NCBI RefSeq assembly: GCF_000829415.1
Contig: NZ_AP014637.1
Span: forward strand, 4,481,001-4,545,000
Direction of reading: 5' to 3'
Source of the DNA: Pseudomonas sp. StFLB209
GTDB lineage: Bacteria; Pseudomonadota; Gammaproteobacteria; Pseudomonadales; Pseudomonadaceae
Length of the DNA stretch: 64,000 nt
Each line of letters opens with the position of its first letter. Position 1 is the stretch's first letter. The notes beneath the pieces are model-generated. The model was not told the DNA's origin. It was given only the letters and a program-made list of their open reading frames with translations, and searched no databases. This document shows positions 52,699-61,637 of this stretch, one piece after another. A program made the position numbers and the translations under genes.

Positions 52699-52932
52699 AT
52701 GTCCAAAGTAATCATCACCTTTGCCAAACACTGGCGCGGCTACGCGGCGGGCGAAACCGCCGGTTTCGACGAAGCGGTCGCCCAGACCCTGATCGATGCC
52801 GGTGTCGCCACCGAGCATGAGGGCGGCAAGAAACAACGCCGCCCGGCCAAGCCAACGAGCAAACCGGCTGCGGAAACCCGACCTGAACCGGCGACCCCGG
52901 CCGCACCTGCCGACAACGACGAGAAACCCTGA
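52699..52932 (+). CDS. Small capsid-associated hypothetical protein
   Basis: A 77-residue protein: a compact N-terminus (MSKVIITFAKHWRGYAAGET) and an Ala/Pro/Lys-rich tail. It lies between the capsid and connector genes; similar genes in other siphophages have no known role but could be decoration proteins. Confidence 0.7.
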   Translation: MSKVIITFAKHWRGYAAGETAGFDEAVAQTLIDAGVATEHEGGKKQRRPAKPTSKPAAETRPEPATPAAPADNDEKP

Positions 52933-52934
52933 GC

Positions 52935-53486
52935 ATGGCCCGGCGCATCGCTTACACCGGCGAGCCGGTGCTAAGCCTGGATGAAGTCGCCCGGCAATGC
53001 CGCCTCGATGCTGAAGACATGCAGGCGGCGCTGATCGAGCAGGTGATCATTCCCGGCATCACTCAACAGGCCGAAGCGCTGGCTGGGGCGGCGGTGCGCG
53101 AGGCCGAATATCAGGAACACTGGCCCGCGTCATACGCCAGTGGCCGGGTGCTGGAAATCGGTCAGGTCAAAGCCATCGTCAGCGTCTGCCAGGTGCAGGC
53201 CGATGGCAGTGAACAGCCGCTGAACGTCGCCACCCGACTGGTACACAGCGCCAAGGAAACCCGGCTGCTGTTTCCCGCCGGGCGTCCAGCAGGTGAATTG
53301 TCGATCCGCTACCTGGCTGGCACCGATCTGGATCGTCACCCCGGCGTGCGCTCGTGGTTGCTGATGCACGCGGCCACCGCGTACGAACACCGCGAGACCG
53401 TGGTCACCGGCCAGACCCTGGCCAAGCTGCCTGGCACCTTTCTCGACTCGCTGCTCAGCGAAATCACCTTACCCGCGAGGTTCTGA
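52935..53486 (+). CDS. Head-tail connector protein (gp6/gp8-like)
   Basis: A 183-residue protein with the connector pattern LSLDEVARQCRLDAEDMQAA at residues 13-32 and a mostly helical C-terminus. It is placed just after the capsid genes, as in HK97 gp6-type and phiE125 gp8-type phages. It forms part of the neck. Confidence 0.82.
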   Translation: MARRIAYTGEPVLSLDEVARQCRLDAEDMQAALIEQVIIPGITQQAEALAGAAVREAEYQEHWPASYASGRVLEIGQVKAIVSVCQVQADGSEQPLNVATRLVHSAKETRLLFPAGRPAGELSIRYLAGTDLDRHPGVRSWLLMHAATAYEHRETVVTGQTLAKLPGTFLDSLLSEITLPARF

Positions 53487-53487
53487 C

Positions 53488-53808
53488 ATGGGCGCAGGCC
53501 ACTACCGGCACCGCTGCCAGCTGTACCGCAACGAGCCGATCCGCGACCCGCTAGGCGGTGACACCGACCGGTGGGTGCTGGTGCGCGCGTTCTGGGGTGA
53601 TGTGCGTGCTGTCAGCGGCCGCAACTGGCTGGCCGCCGCCCAGCACCAAGCTGAGGTCACCGTGGAAATCCACTGCCGACCGCTGGCGGCGCTGGCCGGC
53701 ATGCGCGTCGCACACGACACACTGACCTACCAGATCGAACAGCCACTGCTCGACCGGGGCCGCCACCGGCTGCGGCTCATGTGCAAAACGGTGACATCCA
53801 TAAGGTGA
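53488..53808 (+). CDS. Phage head closure protein
   Basis: A 106-residue beta-rich protein (RHRCQLYRN; VRAVSGRNWLAAAQHQAEVT; MRVAHDTLTYQIE), the layout of SPP1 gp16-type head-closure proteins. The gene starts one base after the connector gene stop. Confidence 0.85.
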   Translation: MGAGHYRHRCQLYRNEPIRDPLGGDTDRWVLVRAFWGDVRAVSGRNWLAAAQHQAEVTVEIHCRPLAALAGMRVAHDTLTYQIEQPLLDRGRHRLRLMCKTVTSIR

Positions 53809-53814
53809 AGGCGG

Positions 53815-54285
53815 ATGGCTGAAATCTCCATGAACATCCTCGGCCTGGGCGATCTGCAGGCCGACTTCGAACGGCTGGCCAAGGCCACTGGCGAGCGGGT
53901 CTTGCGTGACGCAGTAATGGCCGGGGCGCGAGTGGTGCGCGACAAAGCCCGCACCTCGGCACCGGTGCGCACCCGCAAACTGAAAAAAAACATCATCGCC
54001 AGCCGCGCCGGTCAGGCGCACAACCAAGGTGCTGCCACCGCCGGTATCCGGGTCAGACGGCCCACCGGCAAAACCACCCGAGCGCTCAAGCGCGGCAGCA
54101 AGCCGGGCAAACGGCTGAGAACCGAATACGCCTCGCCGTTCTACTGGAAATTTCTGGAGCTGGGCACCTCGAAACTGCGCGCCCGGCCCTTCATCCGCCC
54201 GGCCTGGGACGGCAGCCTGCCGCAGATCGAAGGCGCGGTGCGCACCCGGCTGGCCGACGCCATCGACAAGGTCCTTATCAGGTAA
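53815..54285 (+). CDS. HK97 gp10-like tail-joining protein
   Basis: A 156-residue protein: LGDLQADFERLAKATGERVL, ARVVRDKARTSAPVRTRKLK and FYWKFLELGTSKLRARPFIR are typical of the HK97 gp10 family, which links neck and tail. A basic middle region is present. Confidence 0.9.
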   Translation: MAEISMNILGLGDLQADFERLAKATGERVLRDAVMAGARVVRDKARTSAPVRTRKLKKNIIASRAGQAHNQGAATAGIRVRRPTGKTTRALKRGSKPGKRLRTEYASPFYWKFLELGTSKLRARPFIRPAWDGSLPQIEGAVRTRLADAIDKVLIR

Positions 54286-54291
54286 CCACCC

Positions 54292-54639
54292 ATGATCGAA
54301 ACCCACATCGCGGCGCGCCTTGGCGCACTGGCGGGCGGTCACGTCTACCCGGAAATCGCCCCGCCTGACGCACCGGTGCCGCGCATCACCTGGCTGGGCG
54401 TCGGCGTCGCCACCGGCTGGGTGCTGTCCGGCTGGGACGGCTCGCAAGACGCCACCCTGCAAGTCGATGCCTGGGCGGGCAACAAACTGTTGGCCCTGGA
54501 GTTGGCCAATGCCGTGTTCGAGGTCATGACCCGACCCGGCCCGGGCTTCACCGTCGGCCAGGCCCAGCGCTTGCCCGACGATTACGAATCAGACACCCGG
54601 CTGTTCCGGGTGAGCTGGGAATTCATGCTGCAACCGTAG
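54292..54639 (+). CDS. Tail completion protein, DUF3168
   Basis: A 115-residue protein starting MIETHIAARLGALAGGHVYP with VDAWAGNKLLALELANAVFE, matching DUF3168 (tail terminator/completion). It caps the tail tube at the neck end. Confidence 0.87.
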   Translation: MIETHIAARLGALAGGHVYPEIAPPDAPVPRITWLGVGVATGWVLSGWDGSQDATLQVDAWAGNKLLALELANAVFEVMTRPGPGFTVGQAQRLPDDYESDTRLFRVSWEFMLQP

Positions 54640-54647
54640 GAGGCCCC

Positions 54648-55133
54648 ATGGCCAATCAGGCGACCAAAGCCAAATTCGTCAAAACCCAGGGCACGGGGCT
54701 CGGCGTCTCCACCGACACCACCCTGGACCCGAACGACGAACTCATCGAGTGGGCAGACCTGTCCGTCACCGTCAAACAGCCGCAGTACCAGGGCGGCCAG
54801 TCCGATGAAATCGAAGTCACCACCCTGGCCAGCGAAGCCAAGGAGTTCACCGTCGGCCTGGCCGACAACGGCACCTTCACCATGAGCGGCAACTGGAAAA
54901 TCGAAGACAAGGCCCAGACCGTCCTGCGCACCGCCCGCGACGATGGCGAGCCACGCGCCTTCAAGGTCGACTTTGCCGACGGCAGCAAATCACGCTTCCT
55001 CGGCCTGGTCACCCAGTTCACCTGGGACGCCGCACCCAACGGCACCGTCAGTGGCTCCTTCAACGTGCGCATCACCGGCAAGGTCAGCTTCACGTCGCCC
55101 GCCGCCGCAGGAGCCAACCATGCCGCGCAATAA
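54648..55133 (+). CDS. Major tail (tube) protein
   Basis: A 161-residue tube protein: TKAKFVKTQGTGLGVSTDTT at the start, SDEIEVTTLASEAKEF and NGTVSGSFNVRITGKVSF later, like lambda gpV and its relatives. It is the main subunit of the flexible tail. It overlaps the chaperone start by 14 bases. Confidence 0.9.
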   Translation: MANQATKAKFVKTQGTGLGVSTDTTLDPNDELIEWADLSVTVKQPQYQGGQSDEIEVTTLASEAKEFTVGLADNGTFTMSGNWKIEDKAQTVLRTARDDGEPRAFKVDFADGSKSRFLGLVTQFTWDAAPNGTVSGSFNVRITGKVSFTSPAAAGANHAAQ

Positions 55134-55584
55134 CCCCACCGACGCCAACCTGCGCCGCCTGGCCCTCGACCCGCTGCGCAACTTCAAACACCAAACCCTC
55201 ACCGTCGAACAATGGGACAACGCCCAGGTCATCGTCCGCGCCCTGAGCGCTGGCGACTGGCTCGACTACCGCAAACGCACCACCGAACTGATCACCCAGG
55301 CCCGCCTCGACGCCGGGCTGCCAACGCTGGTCGACGACGAGGAAGACGACTCGCCGCTGCCCGCCGGGTTCTCGGCCACCGCACTGTACGCCTTCGTCCT
55401 GATCCGCACCCTGTTCGACGCCACCCACAACCGGGTGTTCGAAGACCAGGACCTCGACGACGTCACCGCCGCCTTCAGCCCGGTCCACGACCGGCTGGTG
55501 AGCAAAGCCTTCGAACTCAGCGGCGTAGAAGCGGGCGGCGACAGCCAACCGGCCGACCCGGTGGACCTCGCGGGAAACGCCTGA
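55120..55584 (+). CDS. Tail assembly chaperone (gpG-like)
   Basis: A 154-residue acidic protein starting MPRNNPTDANLRRLALDPLR. It lies between the tube and tape-measure genes, the place of the lambda G gene. Its last codons (GCG GGA AAC GCC TGA) contain the GGGAAAC slippery site, so a share of ribosomes should shift to the -1 frame and make the longer G-T product. Confidence 0.88.
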   Translation: MPRNNPTDANLRRLALDPLRNFKHQTLTVEQWDNAQVIVRALSAGDWLDYRKRTTELITQARLDAGLPTLVDDEEDDSPLPAGFSATALYAFVLIRTLFDATHNRVFEDQDLDDVTAAFSPVHDRLVSKAFELSGVEAGGDSQPADPVDLAGNA

Positions 55585-55907
55585 CCCAGGAACCGGGGCT
55601 GGCCTTCCTGCTGACCCTGGCACTGCGCCTGGGCATGACCCTACACGACCTGCGCGAGCGGCTGAGTGCTGAGGAATTGTTTCTATGGAAAGCCTACGAC
55701 CGCGAGTCGCCAATCAGCGACCGGCGTGGGGATGTGCAGGCGGCGATAGTGGCGGCTGCGGCGTTTCAGGCGCAGGGGGCCAAGGTTGTGGCTGCGGATT
55801 TGATGCCGGAGTGGCATGTGACCATCGATATGCCAGGTGACACTGAAACTGATCAAGGGGAGTCGGCGTTTAAGACGTTTCTGAAAAGCGCGTCAGAAAC
55901 GTCCTGA
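55572..55907 (+). CDS. Tail chaperone T-part, made by -1 frameshift
   Basis: A frame open to 55907 continues from the slippery site GGGAAAC (55572-55578) as GKRLTQEPGLAFLLTLALRL and onward. It has no good start of its own. The region from TLHDLRERLSAEELFLWKAY on resembles the DUF4035/gpT-type extension. The full product would be G-T, about 262 residues, and would help wrap the tape measure during tail assembly. Frameshift at this place is established in lambda-like phages; in this phage it is inferred from sequence. Confidence 0.85.
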   Translation, partial: GKRLTQEPGLAFLLTLALRLGMTLHDLRERLSAEELFLWKAYDRESPISDRRGDVQAAIVAAAAFQAQGAKVVAADLMPEWHVTIDMPGDTETDQGESAFKTFLKSASETS

Positions 55908-55975
55908 ACTGGCCGGGCAGGCTAACAAAGGGGGGATGCCGGGCTATTTTTCGATCTTCATTGAAGGAGGTCACC

Positions 55976-56386
55976 ATGCGTTTCATGTTGCTAGCGTTTG
56001 TTTTGATGTTTCTCTCAGGGTGCGCCACTGACCCGATTCCGGCCGAGCAGGCTGACCCGGTGGCCCGCGACCAGATCTTCGCCAATCATCGCCAGCCCTC
56101 GGTTCCATACGGGACGCTTTGGGTCACGAGAGACACCGGATTTATCGGCTCTGCCTGCAGGGCTCTCATTTACATCAACGGCACCCATTCGGCCTCGGTC
56201 TGGGCGGGCGAGACCGCGCGCTTTTACCTGCCCGTGGGCGCCCATATCATCGGCGCCAACTCGTCTACCTTCTGTGGTGGCGGTCTGAAAGAGCGGCAGG
56301 TAGAGGTCAAGGCCTACCAAGAGCACCGCATGCGCATTTCCATCGACACATCCATGAGCATGGATCTGGCGCCGACGGCTTACTGA
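55976..56386 (+). CDS. Phage-encoded lipoprotein (moron)
   Basis: A 136-residue protein with a lipoprotein signal (MRFMLLAFVLMFLSGC, lipobox LSGC, Cys16). The mature part has beta-like segments and further Cys residues (SACRALIY and SSTFCGGG). GAAGGAGG precedes ATG 55976. It interrupts the tail operon between chaperone and tape measure, so it is probably an accessory gene, possibly for superinfection exclusion or lysogenic conversion. No specific family recognised. Confidence 0.75.
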   Translation: MRFMLLAFVLMFLSGCATDPIPAEQADPVARDQIFANHRQPSVPYGTLWVTRDTGFIGSACRALIYINGTHSASVWAGETARFYLPVGAHIIGANSSTFCGGGLKERQVEVKAYQEHRMRISIDTSMSMDLAPTAY

Positions 56387-56557
56387 TATGTTTGGGCGCT
56401 TTTGTCTGGTGTCGAACATTATGGCTGCGTGTCGCCACCGTTGACTGAGGTGGCGATGTGCAGGCGGCAATAAAGCTTGTGTCCTTGATGTTACTGAGCT
56501 TTGGAAACGTGAAGAAGCATCCTATGATCATGTCTTGATCATTACGTAGCTCAATCT

Positions 56558-57250
56558 ATGTCACTAGAAGATGATTTCCACGAAGAAATGCGCGATGTCT
56601 ATCAGTCTGCTGGTAATGAGCTGAATTATTGGGCAAAGAGGTTCTGGCCCGCAGTAAAAAGAAAAGGAGCTTTACAGTATGTCCGGGAGAAACTCAAATC
56701 GCCACAAAGGGTACCTGAGGGTGGCTTGCAAGCCCTAATAGAGGCAGGTCGATCCGATCTCAGCATGGAGGCAAGAGTGCTCAAACCTAAGTACAGGTCA
56801 CTGTTCAGCGAGGCCGAGCTGGATGAGGCTCGTATGCGCCTGGATGCCATTCCAGACTATGCCAGGCGCAAACCTACGCCGCCAGACGAGATTTATCCTG
56901 ATGAGCTTAAACCCGGGCTTCCTTACTTTGAAGGGGCTGTGAGACAGCGCATTGTTAACGTGTATGAGCGCAATGAAAAGGCTCGGGACAGTTGTTTGGA
57001 AAAGAAGGGGTATGACTGTTCAGTCTGCTCGATGAACTTTGAGAAAATATACGGACAGATCGGACACCAGTTCATGCATGTACATCACTTGATGCCCCTC
57101 GCTACGATTAGAGCTAGTTACGAGCTGGATCCGGAAAGACATCTCGTACCTGTATGTCCCAATTGTCACGCTATGCTGCATCGATCTTCGCCACCGCTAT
57201 CAGTTTCAGAACTCAAAGCACGTATCGCAAAACAGTCGGCTCTGAGGTAG
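56558..57250 (+). CDS. HNH endonuclease, McrA-like (moron)
   Basis: A 230-residue protein. The N-terminal 140 residues are charged and helical. The C-terminal HNH domain has zinc pairs CSVC and CPNC around HVHHLMPLAT (catalytic His) and HLVPVCPNCHAMLH. Base use is lower in GC than the neighbouring tail genes. It could be a homing nuclease or a defence/restriction nuclease carried by the phage. It lies directly upstream of the tape-measure gene. Confidence 0.82.
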   Translation: MSLEDDFHEEMRDVYQSAGNELNYWAKRFWPAVKRKGALQYVREKLKSPQRVPEGGLQALIEAGRSDLSMEARVLKPKYRSLFSEAELDEARMRLDAIPDYARRKPTPPDEIYPDELKPGLPYFEGAVRQRIVNVYERNEKARDSCLEKKGYDCSVCSMNFEKIYGQIGHQFMHVHHLMPLATIRASYELDPERHLVPVCPNCHAMLHRSSPPLSVSELKARIAKQSALR

Positions 57251-57307
57251 TCATCTTCTGAAAATACTCGCCCGCATCCGCGGGCTTTTTTTCGTCCGGA
57301 GAATCCC

Positions 57308-60300
57308 ATGTCCAGCAACACCCTGCGCTCGCTGATCGTCAGCGTCTCTGCCGAGACCGGCGCCTATCAGCGGGAGATGTCGCGGGCGTCGCGGATGGGG
57401 CAGAACTACCTGCGCACCATTGCCGACGGCAATCGCCAGGCCGCTGCCGGTTGGCGTTCGCAGCAGTCGGCGATCAATGCCCAGAACACTGCCATGGTGT
57501 CGTTGACCGGCAGCGTCGGTGCCTATGTCAGCACCATGGCCGGTGCGTTGGCGTTGGGCAACCTGGCCACTCAGGCCGATGCCTGGAATGCGGTGAATGC
57601 GCGGCTCAAGCAGGCGTCGAGCAGTACCGAGGACTTTGCCAATAACCAAAAGGTGTTGTTCGGCATCAGCCAATTGACCGGCACCGCGTTCCGTGACAAC
57701 GCCACGTTGTTCAGCCGCTCGGCGGCATCGATGCGTGAATACGGCTATGCGTCGACCGATATTCTCAAACTGTCGGAGTCACTGGCGCTGGGCCTGCAAC
57801 TGTCGGGCAGTACGGCGGGTGAGGCGTCGTCGGTGATCACCCAGTTTTCCCAGGCGCTGGCCCAGGGCGTGCTGCGCGGCAACGACTTTGTCTCGGTGAA
57901 TGCCAACGGTGACCGGATCATGCGCGCCCTGGCCACCGGCATGGGCGTGGCCCGCCGTGAGCTGAAGGGCATGGCCGATGACGGCCTGCTGACCATCGAC
58001 AAGATCGTGCCCGCGCTGGTCAGCCAACTGGACGTGCTGCGCAAGGAATACGCCGCCATGCCCAACTCGGTGAGCGGCGCGACCACCGCCATGGGCAACG
58101 CCTTCCAGCGCTGGGTCGGCGATGTGGATGGCGCGACCGGCACCACCCAGGGGCTGGTCAAGGTGATCAACTTCGCTTCCGAAAACATCGATACCCTGGT
58201 GCGGCTGCTGGCCGGTGCGGCGATCAGTGCGTTCGGGCGCAAGATCGCCGGGCTGGCCCAAGGCATGCTGGAGCAGGCCGCTGCATCGCGGGCGGCGCAG
58301 TCGGCAGAAGTCGGGCGGAGCCGGGCGCAGGTCGATGCCACCGCGACCCTGGCCCGTAAGGCCACTGCCGAAGTCGCCGCCGCACGCACCCAGGTGGCCA
58401 TGACCCGTGGCACCGACCAGCACGCCGCTGCGCTGAGTCGTTTGCGCCTGGCGCGGCTGGCCGACCTGCAGGCGACTCAAGCGCACACGGCGGCGCAGAT
58501 CGCCAATGCTCGCGCCACGTCGGTGCTCGGCAACGCCACCCGTAGCCTGATGGGCTTTGTCGGCGGGCCGGTGGGCCTGGGCGTGATGGTTGCGGCCACG
58601 GCGGCCAGCTTTATGCTGTTTCGCAACACGGCCAGCCAGGCGGCCAGCGCGGTGGTTGATCTGCAGAAGCCGATAGCCGATCTGCGCAAGGAATGGGAAG
58701 GGCTGGGCGCCGCGCAACAGCGGCCGATCCTCAGTTCGCTGGAACAGCAGCAAAAGCAGGCCAAACAGAAGGCTGCCGAGATCCTGCGCGAGATGCAGGC
58801 GGTTGCCCAAGGGGCATCCGGCAACTATCGCGGCGGGCAAAACTTCGAAGCGTCGATGTACGAGCGTGCCGCAGCGGCGCGCAACTTCGGGCGCGGGATC
58901 AAGGGCGGCCTCGATGTCGACACCGCCACCCAGTGGATGGTCGACTCGATCAAGCCCACCGATGCGCTGAAAGAGCGCTTGCAAGGCCTGGCCGGCCAGT
59001 ACCAGACCACCATCGAGCGGGTGCATGCGGCGCGGGCGCAGATGACCGAACTCAACGGCATCATGGCCCGCGCCCAAGACAACGCTGCGGGCCTCGGCGC
59101 CGGGCTCAACAAGATTCAGCCGCCCAGTGCATCGACAGTCGGTGCCTGGAAAAAACGCATCGAGGCGCTGCAAGACCAGACCGACAAACTCAACGACCCC
59201 ACCGAACTGGGCGCGGTCACTCGTCAGGGCGAGCGCGACAAGCTGGGCCAGACCCCGGAAGGTCGCGCACTGCTGACACAGACCCAGGATGCGGCGCGGC
59301 TGCTCGACCTGACCATCGCCCAGCAAAAGGCCCGGGAAGAGGGCGCGCGCAAGGCCCGCGAAGCGGCAGCGACCGCCCAGCGCGAAGCCAAACAACTGGA
59401 CGATCACTACCGGCGCACCTTGCGCACCCTGCAAGAACAGGCCGAGGTGCATGGCCGCAAGACCGAGCTGGCCAAGGTCGAATACGAAACCCGCCAAGGC
59501 GCACTGACCCAGCTCGATCAGGCCAAGAAAGCCGAGTTGGAACGGGCCGCCATCGCCCTGGACCAGCTCAACACCCAGAAGGCCTACAAAGACCTGATGG
59601 CCAGCGTGCACAAGCAGGAAGAGGGGCTGTTGCTCACCACCCGCAAGCGCTTCGAAGAACTGCAGAACCTGCGTCGCCAAGGCGGGTTGTCTGCCGATCA
59701 GTACCAGCAGGGCGCCGAGGCCATCTCCAAGGGTTCGATCAGCGAGGCACCGCGCTACGCCGGGCTGGATGCCTCGGTGGGCGGTCCAATTGGCGAAATG
59801 ATCAAGGCGGCTGAAGCCGAAACCGCGCTGAAAGCCTGGCATGAAAAACAACTGGCCCTGCAGGCCGACTTGCATGCCCAGAAGCTCAGCAGCGAACAGC
59901 AATACCTGGACCGGGTGTTTGAGATCAACCAGATGAACCAGCAACGCCTTGAAGACATTCAGGGCGCGTACAAGGTGGCGATGTTCAGCACCTTCAGCGA
60001 ACTGTCCGGGCAGGCGGCCGACATGGTTGGCAAGATCGCCGGTGAACAGTCCGGGGCGTACAAAGTGTTGTTCCTGGCGCAGAAGGCCTTCGCCGTGGCG
60101 TCGATCATCATGAACGCGCAGATTGCCGCCGCTAAAGCACCTGCAGAACTGACGCTGGTAGGCGGTATTCCGATTGGCAAGGCGCTACTGGCCGCCGGTT
60201 ACGCCAATGCCGGCATAGTCGCGGGCATGACCCTGGCCGGCATGGCCCACGACGGCATCGACAACATTCCCAAGGACGGCACCTGGCTGCTGCAGAAGGG

Positions 60301-60580
60301 GGAGCGAGTAGTCGATGGCCGCACCAACCGCGACCTGAAACAGTTCCTCGACAAGGCGCCGCAGGCCACCAACCAGAGCCAGACGGCGCCGCAGATCCAC
60401 ATCAACATCCGCTCCGATGGCGGCGGTGGCGAGGTGGACTCGACCCAAGGCTACGAAGCGCTGGGCCAGGCGCTGCTGGCCACGGTGCGCAGCGAAATGC
60501 CCAAGATCGCCCGTGGCGTGATCATTCAGGAAAAGGGCCAGAACGGCCTGCTGGACCCGCATAACCGACGCAACGGCTGA
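57308..60580 (+). CDS. Tape measure protein
   Basis: A 1090-residue protein. The N-terminal tape-measure domain is at about residues 60-260 (NAVNARLKQA; LSGSTAGEASSVITQFSQAL; MADDGLLTIDKIVPALVSQL), followed by hydrophobic segments near residues 300 and 420, long Ala/Gln-rich coiled coils, and hydrophobic stretches near 920-980. Its length sets tail length, and it takes part in DNA entry. It is chaperoned by the G/G-T proteins. Confidence 0.93.
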   Translation: MSSNTLRSLIVSVSAETGAYQREMSRASRMGQNYLRTIADGNRQAAAGWRSQQSAINAQNTAMVSLTGSVGAYVSTMAGALALGNLATQADAWNAVNARLKQASSSTEDFANNQKVLFGISQLTGTAFRDNATLFSRSAASMREYGYASTDILKLSESLALGLQLSGSTAGEASSVITQFSQALAQGVLRGNDFVSVNANGDRIMRALATGMGVARRELKGMADDGLLTIDKIVPALVSQLDVLRKEYAAMPNSVSGATTAMGNAFQRWVGDVDGATGTTQGLVKVINFASENIDTLVRLLAGAAISAFGRKIAGLAQGMLEQAAASRAAQSAEVGRSRAQVDATATLARKATAEVAAARTQVAMTRGTDQHAAALSRLRLARLADLQATQAHTAAQIANARATSVLGNATRSLMGFVGGPVGLGVMVAATAASFMLFRNTASQAASAVVDLQKPIADLRKEWEGLGAAQQRPILSSLEQQQKQAKQKAAEILREMQAVAQGASGNYRGGQNFEASMYERAAAARNFGRGIKGGLDVDTATQWMVDSIKPTDALKERLQGLAGQYQTTIERVHAARAQMTELNGIMARAQDNAAGLGAGLNKIQPPSASTVGAWKKRIEALQDQTDKLNDPTELGAVTRQGERDKLGQTPEGRALLTQTQDAARLLDLTIAQQKAREEGARKAREAAATAQREAKQLDDHYRRTLRTLQEQAEVHGRKTELAKVEYETRQGALTQLDQAKKAELERAAIALDQLNTQKAYKDLMASVHKQEEGLLLTTRKRFEELQNLRRQGGLSADQYQQGAEAISKGSISEAPRYAGLDASVGGPIGEMIKAAEAETALKAWHEKQLALQADLHAQKLSSEQQYLDRVFEINQMNQQRLEDIQGAYKVAMFSTFSELSGQAADMVGKIAGEQSGAYKVLFLAQKAFAVASIIMNAQIAAAKAPAELTLVGGIPIGKALLAAGYANAGIVAGMTLAGMAHDGIDNIPKDGTWLLQKGERVVDGRTNRDLKQFLDKAPQATNQSQTAPQIHINIRSDGGGGEVDSTQGYEALGQALLATVRSEMPKIARGVIIQEKGQNGLLDPHNRRNG

Positions 60581-60606
60581 CCGGCCAGCGCTCAGGAGAA
60601 CCAAAC

Positions 60607-60957
60607 TTGACCGAGCTCTTCACCTGGTCGCCGCGGATCAATTCCAGCGGCGATACCCAGGCCAATCTGCTGTCTTCGCAATTCGGTGACGGCTACAGCC
60701 AGCGGCTGTCGGTGGGCATCAACAACCTGGCCGCTGTCTGGTCGGTGTCGTTCACCGGGACCGAGGCGTACCTCAAACCGATTCAGGCGTTCTTCATCCG
60801 CCACAAGGGCGCCCGGCATTTCCTGTGGACGCCGCCACTGGCCGAGCAGGGCCGCTTTATCACCAGCGGTGGCTGGCAGTTGCAGCCGCACGGTAAGCAG
60901 CGCTTCACCCTGAGCACCACCTTTCAGCAGGTGTTCGTGCCGGAGGACGCGCCATGA
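60607..60957 (+). CDS. Minor tail protein (gpM-like)
   Basis: A 116-residue protein: LLSSQFGDGYSQRLSVGINN near the start and FFIRHKGARHFLWTPP later match lambda gpM-type tail proteins. TTG 60607 with AGGAG upstream is the start; no ATG fits. It overlaps the next gene by four bases. Confidence 0.88.
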   Translation: MTELFTWSPRINSSGDTQANLLSSQFGDGYSQRLSVGINNLAAVWSVSFTGTEAYLKPIQAFFIRHKGARHFLWTPPLAEQGRFITSGGWQLQPHGKQRFTLSTTFQQVFVPEDAP

Positions 60958-61637
60958 TTACCGCTGACGACCAGAAGCTGGAGCCGGGCGCGCTGATCCA
61001 GTTGATCGAACTGGACGGCGAATCGCGGGGCATGGGCGTGTTGCGTTACCACGCCCATCAGCAGGCCGAGCCGATCCACTGGCAGGGTCAGCAGTACCTG
61101 CCGCGCCCGTTCGAGGTGGCCGGCTTTGGCCGGGGTGTCGAGGGCAATACCACTTCGCCGACGCTGAAGATCGGCAACCTCGATGGTCTGGTGACCGCAC
61201 TGTGTGTGCAGTTCCAGCACCTGTGCGGCATTCGGGTGATCGTTCACCAGACCTACGCCAAATACCTCGACGCCCACAACGTTCCCGGCGGCAACCCGGA
61301 CGCCAGCACCCATGAACGGCTGGACATCGCTTACATCAATCAGCCGACCCGCATATCCCGCGAAGAGGTGGTGTTTGCCCTGGTACCGCCGACCTCGGTC
61401 AAGGGCCAGAAGCTGCCCGGCGGGCAAATCTCCAACCGCTGCGAATGGTGCCTGTGGGGCGAATATCGCGGGCCGGACTGCAACTACACCGGCTTGCGGA
61501 TGTTCGACCTGGACGGCAACCCGGTCGACGACCCGGCCAAGGATCGCTGCGGCGGCCGGGTCAGCGACTGCGAACTGCGCCACGGCAAAGGCAACCCGCT
61601 GCCGTTCGGCGGCACCCCCGGCGCCTCAATGGTATGA
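60954..61637 (+). CDS. Minor tail protein L
   Basis: A 227-residue protein with four Cys in a likely Fe-S or metal site (CEWCLWGEYRGPDCNY and DRCGGR), typical of lambda gpL. It is part of the tail-tip complex and overlaps both neighbours by four bases. Confidence 0.9.
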   Translation: MITADDQKLEPGALIQLIELDGESRGMGVLRYHAHQQAEPIHWQGQQYLPRPFEVAGFGRGVEGNTTSPTLKIGNLDGLVTALCVQFQHLCGIRVIVHQTYAKYLDAHNVPGGNPDASTHERLDIAYINQPTRISREEVVFALVPPTSVKGQKLPGGQISNRCEWCLWGEYRGPDCNYTGLRMFDLDGNPVDDPAKDRCGGRVSDCELRHGKGNPLPFGGTPGASMV

